Shown: positions 56,913 through 64,000 of the stretch, in pieces | Position numbering within the stretch: the first letter of the stretch is position 1 | Layout of the letters: each line of letters opens with the position of its first letter | From: Pseudeuparius sepicola | Taxonomy: Eukaryota > Arthropoda > Insecta > Coleoptera > Anthribidae | DNA: 64,000 nt | Assembly: GCA_963920635.1 (NCBI GenBank) | Contig: OY987302.1 | Span: 44,519,500-44,583,499 of the forward strand | Direction: 5' to 3' | Notes under the pieces: generated by a model | What the model saw: only the letters and a program-made list of their open reading frames with translations | Database searches by the model: none | What the model was told of the DNA's origin: nothing | Position numbers and translations under genes: made by a program

Positions 56913-58270
56913 GATATATTTTTTGGCGTAATATAGGCCGATTTAAATATTTCATATACCTACCATTTTGAAGATAATTTTATCATCTGCGGTCTGGGAT
57001 AAGGTTTAGAAGATACGAGACATTATAATTATGTCCAAAACCCTGGCGTCTAGTTTGAAAGTTACTTTTGAAAAATAACAGTTTTCAACCAGTTATGGTT
57101 AGGTTAGGGACAGGAAAAAATGAATATGCACTATTTTGTTCCAAATTTTGTCAGATTTAATTTTGTATATAGGTTGTTAATAAAGTAAGTCACAAAATTT
57201 CAAGGGAAGATTTTAAGAAAAAAAGTTCATATAAACATATTTCCTTGTTCCTTAAGGGATTCCTTTTTGAGATAATATCGAAAATTTGGAATAACATTTC
57301 TGTAAATGAATCAATCGAAGCCAAACTTGGTAGTTGCTAGTCTATTTTTTTAGCATGTAAGAAGACAGTCTAAGTTGTGCTAGCTGGATGTCGGTTGTAA
57401 CTGGTTATTTAACAGCAATAAAATAGCTTTATTCACAAAACCAGAGTTTGCCTTGAAACCCTAAGAGATAGGGAAAAAAGTCAAAAGGGGACTTTTGTGG
57501 AGAATTTTATGGTCTATCTCAAAATGCAATAAAATGTTGTATTACACTGGGCCGGAACATATATTTTTCCAAATTAAGAAACGTCGGTCCCTCGTAACCA
57601 CGCCACTGGCACACTGGTAGAATACTAGTATACTATATACCATAATTTGGCACTTCTTTTAGGCCTAGTGACTCCCAAGTTTGGCTTCGATTGATTCATT
57701 TACAGAGAAGTTATTCAAAATGTTCGTTACTTATATGACAAAAATTCCGCACGCTGCAGGGGTGCGGTTTTGTAAACATTTTTTTTGCAAAAAAATTACC
57801 ATAATAAAAGTTTTAGAGGATAAAATTCTGCTCAACTTTTTCTTATAGATTTTTTGTGTCTATAATACTTATATTGATTTACAGGGCATTATATGACAAA
57901 AAAATCGTTTACTACAGGACTGGTCTGGTAGGTAAAAATTTGTATCCAAGAAAATGACCTTAATAAAATGGAGAGGGGTAAATGGTCTACATTTTGTTTT
58001 ACAAAAGTTTTTATTATTTTGACTACTTAACAAGTTACAGCACATTTATGACAAAAATTTCGCAGTTTTTTCCAGTTCCTAACGATTAGGTACCTATCTA
58101 ATTAGAAACAACTTTAAATGCAAACTCATGGATAAATGTAATTTGCAGTTTCCAATGGCAGTGTTGTAAGTGAGGTATTTACCCGAATGATATTTATCCA
58201 AGGACATTTGAACAACCTAAGAAAAATAACACATACGTATTATGTATCAGAGGTGCAATGGATAGATAAG
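56913..58270. other. Non-coding sequence with an inverted pair
   Basis: TAAATGAATCAATCGAAGCCAAACTTGG (about 57306) is mirrored at about 57680-57705. A second block, TTATATGACAAAAATTCCGC with CTGCAGGGGTG (about 57733), is mirrored at about 59855-59880. Both suggest decayed inverted-repeat elements. No gene. Confidence 0.35.
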
Positions 58271-59042
58271 CCCATATAGCAAAATCACATTCGCGGAATA
58301 TTCTGATAATATTTTTTCAGAGAACATGTATGCATATTGTAGGAATATTCATAAAAACTGTAGAAACATTATATGAACATTCAGGCAACATTCAAGTGTT
58401 CATTGTTCACCTTTTGAAGGTACTATTTCACGTATTATAAACATTCACAAATAATATATTGAATGCACGTTCCACAAATATTCATGTCTGTTCTATGTAT
58501 ATCCATTTAATAGTCACGTGTACATTATAAAATAAAAAAAACCGCCAACACCAGTTTCTGGGTTCGAACCTACGACCATCGATTTACAAGTCGACCCTCT
58601 AACCAACTGAGCCATTGAGGTACTTGGAAATATTATCTAAAAATAGTGTAAGCTAGAATCTCTGTGACGTCACAAGACTAGGAATAAGTACCGTTTGTGA
58701 ACATTCATAATATATTTGCTGTATGAATATACTATTTAGCATGTTCCAGCAATATTCCAAATTGCACGTTCCTAAGGTGAACGTGCCTGTAATGTAGGTA
58801 CTTAAGTTAAATGTTCAATTTGTAAATATTTATAGAACCACTAAGTTAGGAATATGTTACACAAGATATTGTGGAAATATCCCTTCTTATTCAAAACAAA
58901 CATATACATCATTTGTACATTCATCTAACATATATTTGTATCTGCGATTAACAAATATCTTGGGTATATGCAGTTACTGGAATATTTTTTGCACATTAGG
59001 AACTTATTTTGCATATTCAAAAAATATTAAATGCTATATGGG
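58271..59042. mobile_element. TIR element with AATATTC iterons and a tRNA-like segment
   Basis: Ends CCCATATAGC and GCTATATGGG. The interior is filled with ACATTCA, AATATTC, GAATATT and similar words in both orientations. A tRNA-like segment lies at 58558-58622. No transposase. Same plan as 49275-50127 and 42687-43436. Confidence 0.6.
58558..58622 (-). other. tRNA-like segment with intact A and B boxes
   Basis: On the minus strand: TCAATGGCTCAGTTGGTTAG (canonical D-arm/A box), CGACTTGTAAATCG (anticodon arm, TGT) and GTAGGTTCGAACCCAG (perfect T-arm/B box). Acceptor halves do not pair, so it is a SINE-type promoter or tRNA pseudogene and not a functional tRNA-Thr. Confidence 0.65.
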
Positions 59043-59694
59043 AGAGTAATAATTGCTTCAATTTATCTCATCAACTTAGTTTAATCAGGTATCGATTTTA
59101 ACGATACACAAAACTAACTAAATACTGCCAATCTAAAATGAATGGAAACTAAACGAACTGACGCAGCCTGACAGCTGATGCATGACAGCCTGATACCGCT
59201 CGCCCCACTTCCAATAGTGTTTTGTGCTCTAACTTGTTAAGTAGTCGAAATAATAATAGTTATTTATGTACCAAGGCACTGAAGTTCAACTTAGGCCTCT
59301 GGCCGAGGCAAATAAACCACATGAGTCATAAAAATAACTTCAGTGTCGAGGTACATATTATATATATTTTTTTAAATCGGAAAAAAAGTTTTATTAGACA
59401 AGCAAATAGTAATAAGGGATCACCCGTCCATTAACCGACTACGCGCGGCGTTGCTTGAACAGAAAAACCAAACTGCTGCTTCTTGTGTAGCCTCCATAAC
59501 AATATTCTTTTGATATTCAAACCTACTAAAATATGTATACTGAAGGATTACGCTTTTATAGGAAACAATTTCGCAATGTGTACGAAAAGTTAAATGGGCC
59601 TTTATCGCCCGGGTTTTGAATATTTGGTCACTTTCGACGGGCGATTTCTCCGCGTCTGACGTGATGTTTACATCTCGCCAAGGCGTACTTATTG
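59043..59694. other. Non-coding sequence
   Basis: No gene recognised. Frames at 59222 and 59749-59420 show no domain. Confidence 0.3.
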
Positions 59695-59765
59695 AAAAAA
59701 TCGTACAATAATAATAATGTAGCCCATTATGTACAATAATGTAGCCCATTATTGTACGATTTCTG
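59695..59765. repeat. Tandem duplication inside a palindrome
   Basis: GTACAATAAT(AAT)AATGTAGCCCATTAT is repeated twice in tandem. The outer TCGTACAATAAT and ATTATTGTACGA are inverses. Confidence 0.5.
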
Positions 59766-61594
59766 TGCTATAATGCAAAATTGTAGATCATTTACCTTTC
59801 TCCAACTTTTATTAAAGTCTTTTTTTGTAAAAAAAGGTTTACAAGACCACCCCTGCAGCGTGCGGAATTTTTGTCATATAAGTAATGTGCTGTAACTCGT
59901 TATGTATTAGAGATACAAAAAAATATGAAGAAAAGTTGTTCATACTTTGATACCCTACAACTTTTATTAGGATCATTTTGCTCTAAAAAATGTTTAGGAA
60001 ACCACCATATAGAGCAATTCATACCAGGAGTTTGAGTGTGATATTTTGGTTGGACACTTCTGAGTGTCTCGACTGAGTGGGGACTGCCTGAAAAAATCGT
60101 CCTGTGTGGATTTTTTTGCAAAACTGACATCTTTATTTAGACTAAGTCACTTGTTTTTACTACAGTATCTTTCATCTCTCATTTCTACTACCAATACCAG
60201 GTTCGGTTTAAATGGTTGAAGTGTTTCAATATTTTTTGTGAGTATTTTTTATTTTATTATATTTTCTTCAACAAGACAATTTTCGATTTTCATACTCGAA
60301 ATTCGAAGACTCTGTAAGAGATACTGTAAACATCCATGTAGAAAAGTTGCTTATCACTTATCAGAGCTCAGAATTGAAAATTATGATTGTGTGTATATGC
60401 ACCCCCCTTACTTGACGCACGTATAGATAACACGCATCTTTCTGAGGTTTTTTGTTCAAAGGTAAAAACCCAGATATTATTGTGGAGGTCGGGCAATGGC
60501 AATGCTTGCGTTCCTCATCTGGATCAACCCTTTCAAACCAAGCGCTTTGTCGTTTCGCCCCGTTACGTTTGTGTAATGCTCACGCCACCGCGCGTAAACC
60601 GACAAATAAACACTCGATTTCCAGAACGCGGTATTTACTTGTTTAGGTGCTCATCCTTTTTATCGCACCGGCGGCGGCCTTTTCTAAATTCGATAACGGC
60701 CGACGAGCGTCAAGGATTGGTCTGTGGCGCTTCGTGGGTGGTCTCCGCTCCCTGCTCTGTGTTCGGGAGGTGTGGGAATCACTATACGCCGTCGAACATT
60801 TTGCATGGCTTACAACTTTTTGCATTTTTTGAATAACACTTTTTCATGTTTGAAATACAAGAGCAAGACTAAAAAAGGAGTTAAAGGGTTAATGCACATA
60901 GGAAGGGGGGCTACGTTTTGAACACACTCTATGGACAATAAAAAAAAATAGGTGGGTACCTATTTACTTTTGACATGAGCTTTTTTATTTTTGGTAGAAA
61001 TTACGGATTGTTGCATAATTAATATAACGAGTGCACGAAACAATAATTTCCTTCTTTTAAGAAGTTAGCAATGCAAAATAGTCCATTTGTCGCATCCACA
61101 TAATATCGACTTGTTCTTGTCGTACATATATTTCTATAATTTTCATTTTGTTTACTTACTTAGAACACGCGAGGCACGGGGAGAAGTTTTGTAAGGAGGC
61201 AACGATGCGTGCCACGCACTTGACTGGCTGGGGCTCAAGAACCGAGAGCCCTCTCGTATGCTACAACCGCGTGTAGCGGAAGCAGCCGACTCGGTCCGAT
61301 TGCGCTCCTTTCCCCGCGGAATCGCGGCTCAAATATTCGTGCCGCCAATCGACGATTTTACGTTATTATAAAAGGTATCCGTTGCGGGCGTTTAAATAAT
61401 ACTTATTGTAGTTAGTACATTATCGGTTGCGGGCGTTGCGGCAATTTAATTAGGAAGGAACAAGGATGTAAAATATAGAATGTAGCAGTCGCGGAAGTAA
61501 ATTATTTTTCCCATTTTCTACTGGGGGGCTCTAGCCCCAGAGCATCTATGGACGAGCCGCCACTGGAATATCTACCATAATTCACAATCCTGAC
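59766..61594. other. Non-coding sequence, partly GC-rich
   Basis: GC-rich patches at 60500-60790 and 61160-61390 stand out. A 149-codon frame at 60387-60836 and its shadows contain no domain I recognise. An LTR or CpG-rich promoter is possible. Confidence 0.25.
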
Positions 61595-62015
61595 CTGGAC
61601 CGACACTATTTTAGATTAAAGACCCGACCATGACGTCATATTTCATTGTTGTTTACGGACTGAGGTGGCGCTACTCGACAAAAAAATGGCGACTTATTAT
61701 AGGTTATAGGGGGGTATTCTCATTCTGTGGTTATTGGTATATCAGTTTGTGACGTTTAAAATGTACCAAATTTTAAATATCCAGCTTTATTACGATTTGC
61801 CTTCTTTTTACGGTAACGAATTGTCTTTGCGTCCAGTATTTAGCAGTTTTATCCTATATTAACACAGCTTTTATAGGTAGATTTGTTTGTGATAACATGA
61901 AATTTCCATGCACATGAAGAAAATGGTATGCACACTGCACAGACCAATAGATCAATAATTGCAGAAGAATAAACACTATTTTGGAATTATGGGATGATCT
62001 GATCAACCAGCTGAA
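61595..62015 (-). repeat. Dispersed repeat, minus copy
   Basis: Inverse of 44400-44815 over about 410 bp, starting GGACCGACACTATTTTAG and ending GATGATCTGATCAACCAG. Together with the plus copy it defines an unnamed repeat family. Confidence 0.6.
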
Positions 62016-62228
62016 GAAGCGAAAATTCTAGATATTATTTTGGAAGAATATTTTGTAACGTATGCAAGAATGAAAATAGAAAATTGTTTATAGCTCCAAA
62101 GCGAACCAATAGTCCTCCATATAAAGGAGAAACTGAAAAATTTAATGCGTTTTATGCTTACCTACACTACAACTAGCCATGGACTTCATTTCAAACCAGA
62201 AGGTACCAACTACTCTTGCTTGCTTTTT
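62016..62228. other. Short non-coding spacer
   Basis: The block CCATGGACTTCATTTCAAACC with AAGGTACCAA near 62180 resembles the inverse of 43880-43925, a hint that the dispersed repeat and its neighbour travelled together. No gene. Confidence 0.3.
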
Positions 62229-62482
62229 AAGGTAGATTTATAAACTCGACGTTTGCGTTGGCGCTCGCAGTTGACGGTGACCTTCGCAGTTTGCGTCCAG
62301 AAATGTGAACGACGGAACGTGATAAAAGATGAAATTAGTTTATCTCGGACGGCATCGGACGCAGACGGCAACGTTCGACGGCGTTTATAAACGGTTACAC
62401 GTAAAATATTGGGATTGAATTTTCGACGCAAACGGCAACGGCGAGCGCCAACGCAAACGTCGAGTTTATAAATCCACATTTA
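62229..62482. mobile_element. 254-bp MITE related to the 17331 family
   Basis: Inverted repeats start GTAGATTTATAAACTCGACG and close with the inverse, followed inside by TTTGCGTTGGCGCTCGC. The TTTATAAAC block and GACG/AACG iterations recall the 17331, 18387 and 24307 copies, but the small ORF is absent. No clear target duplication. Confidence 0.6.
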
Positions 62483-64000
62483 GACTCGCTTTTCTGGAAA
62501 TATGCCATGTGAACTTGTCAAATTAGAGGGACATAACAAACCAGGGACTCTTTAAAGTAAGAGGACCTAGCATTATACTTTCCAAAGTGAGGCCTATAGG
62601 TACTTTGATTGTTAGTAAAAATTAATAATGGTTTCCATAATTTCTAAAAATTAGACTTGACAATTTTGTGTATACAACTACAGAATGTGGCAACTGTCAA
62701 ATGAAAGAAATTTATTTTATAGTTGAAATCGATTTCCAGCAATTATTTCCACGAATTTAAGTAATAAGTATGGTAAGTCAGTAGTGCCGATTTTGCTTAT
62801 TATTTAAGAATTTGTCGCTATTGCACCTTGTTACCAGGTTCCTCATTCCATTATTTGTAATATGTATATTTGAACTTTCTTCCCTTGTTGAATGTATCTA
62901 CCCAAAGAACTTTCACAGATTTCGGGATGGACTAATAAGATTAGGACTAGTAGTTCTAATGACGTAGTTTTTCTCGGTGTTCATTATAAAATTTTTGTGA
63001 TTTTATTTCTCTCCCAAGGTAGGTATACCTCACAAACTTAAAATAAACTTGTAATCGTAGATAAAAACGCTTTAAAAAAAGAGCTGACTGAAGCTACCTG
63101 CTTAGTAAATTAAAACTTTCGAAATAAGATTTGTTTTGAACTACCTACTTATACGTAATGCCAACGTAATGGGAATAGTAGGATTACTAAAGGTGATACA
63201 GGAAAAATCTGGTTGCAATTATTGGGCCTACTACTACAGGCGGCCGCATTACCTTTAATTGACACATCTGAGTATCTGGAAGTTAGAAAACTTAAAAATT
63301 GTGAATTATGATGGGAAATCTTTTGCCTCCTTTGGAATCTATGGCACTGGCATGTCACATAAAACCTGATGGCAGTTGGACACTGACATATAACATAATT
63401 ATAATATTTGTTGTTTCGGCCCCGCCCTTTTAAATACGCTACTGACTGGATAACCCTGTACACGGGACTCGGAGGCGCGGGGCCAATCAAAACGCAGGCC
63501 GCATACGCCGCACCGTTCGCATACGCCTAGAGCCGGCCCTGGAGGCTTTAGTCCAGTGGCTGTTGAAATTGAAATAGCTTTAAGGTTAAAAAAACCTACT
63601 ATTTTTAAATGGTTTTTAATACGGAGCGCTATAATATCTATTCATAAAAGATACTCTGGGATTTCCCTATTCTCCTAATCCATGGCGCACGCAGCCATGC
63701 ACCCCCGTTCACCGTTTACTGTTGTCCATTGTTGCCAGTTATGTTTTATTTTATTTGAAATCACATTCTGATGATAAAACTCGGTACTGCACTGATCCAA
63801 AAATTATGTTTTGTTGGCAGTTTTTGGGTGGGTTTGATGGGTTTCCATAAATCTACTGGAAAACCAGTTTAATAAATTATTACACTCACTGACGCTCGGG
63901 AAGCTCGTTCTATAGTGGTGGAGCAAAAGCATATAAAATGGTGGTATTTCGGGGGGGTTTGAACCCCCAAGAACCCCCCTCAGATACGGCCTTGAAGCAC
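62483..64000. other. Non-coding sequence to the window end
   Basis: No gene recognised on either strand. The GC-richer patch at 63420-63540 has no domain. Nothing else was found. Confidence 0.3.

Noticed and set aside
58558..58622. A functional tRNA-Thr (TGT) gene
   Set aside because: A and B boxes are good but acceptor-stem halves do not pair, and the segment is shared with a damaged copy at 49455.
60387..60836. 149-codon ORF as a gene
   Set aside because: GC-rich patch keeps several overlapping frames open on both strands; none shows a domain.

Overview
This is eukaryotic nuclear DNA from an insect with a large, AT-rich, transposon-filled genome. Three conserved animal genes with GT-AG introns can be read: the 5' part of a mitochondrial ADP/ATP carrier (minus strand, 2349-2984), two internal exons of a TMEM9-family membrane protein (minus strand, 24965-25381) and a complete five-exon GDP-mannose 4,6-dehydratase gene (plus strand, 45933-48923). 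The carrier and dehydratase sequences look insect-like; a beetle or bug is a guess and the sequence does not decide it. Nothing prokaryotic was seen.

Layout. 1-3.4 kb: carrier gene, with iteron-rich repeats in its presumed intron. 3.4-11.1 kb: a decayed minus-strand DIRS retrotransposon (DIRS-B) broken up by nested inverted-repeat elements. 11.1-17.3 kb: a 240-bp in-frame tandem repeat, a Ty3/gypsy integrase relic with a tandem-repeat tail, and featureless AT-rich DNA. 17.3-25 kb: three copies of a MITE carrying the same small ORF, a foldback element, and a Mutator-like element (MULE) with a FLYWCH/MULE transposase relic whose ends are arrays of a GCGCAC motif. 25-31 kb: TMEM9 exons, a small CTCAGAC-ended MITE, and a 4.06-kb element with THAP-domain exons and a perfect 8-bp target duplication (P-superfamily-like). 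31.4-33 kb: a very long palindrome. 36-40.8 kb: a nearly intact DIRS element (DIRS-A; Gag, RT-RNase H-methyltransferase, tyrosine recombinase, inverted terminal repeats and internal complementary region) inserted in a THAP-domain exon. 42.7-64 kb: the dehydratase gene with a palindrome in its third intron, three terminal-inverted-repeat (TIR) elements that each hold a tRNA-like segment, a LINE reverse-transcriptase fragment, and more foldbacks.

Two themes deserve attention. First, at least six tiny near-perfect hairpins (22-35 bp) are each flanked by 7-9 bp direct repeats, as if they were transposons reduced to two abutting ends. One has an empty-site counterpart in a paralogous repeat in this window, and two share the CTCAGA end of a normal-sized 573-bp MITE. 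Second, many TIR elements here have ends built from short motifs iterated in a way private to each element, and three of these enclose tRNA-like sequences. Only the MULE keeps a recognisable transposase, so it is the obvious candidate source of mobility, but that is inference.

The host genes are housekeeping genes with no shared pathway: ATP/ADP exchange in mitochondria, endolysosomal membrane function, and GDP-fucose synthesis.
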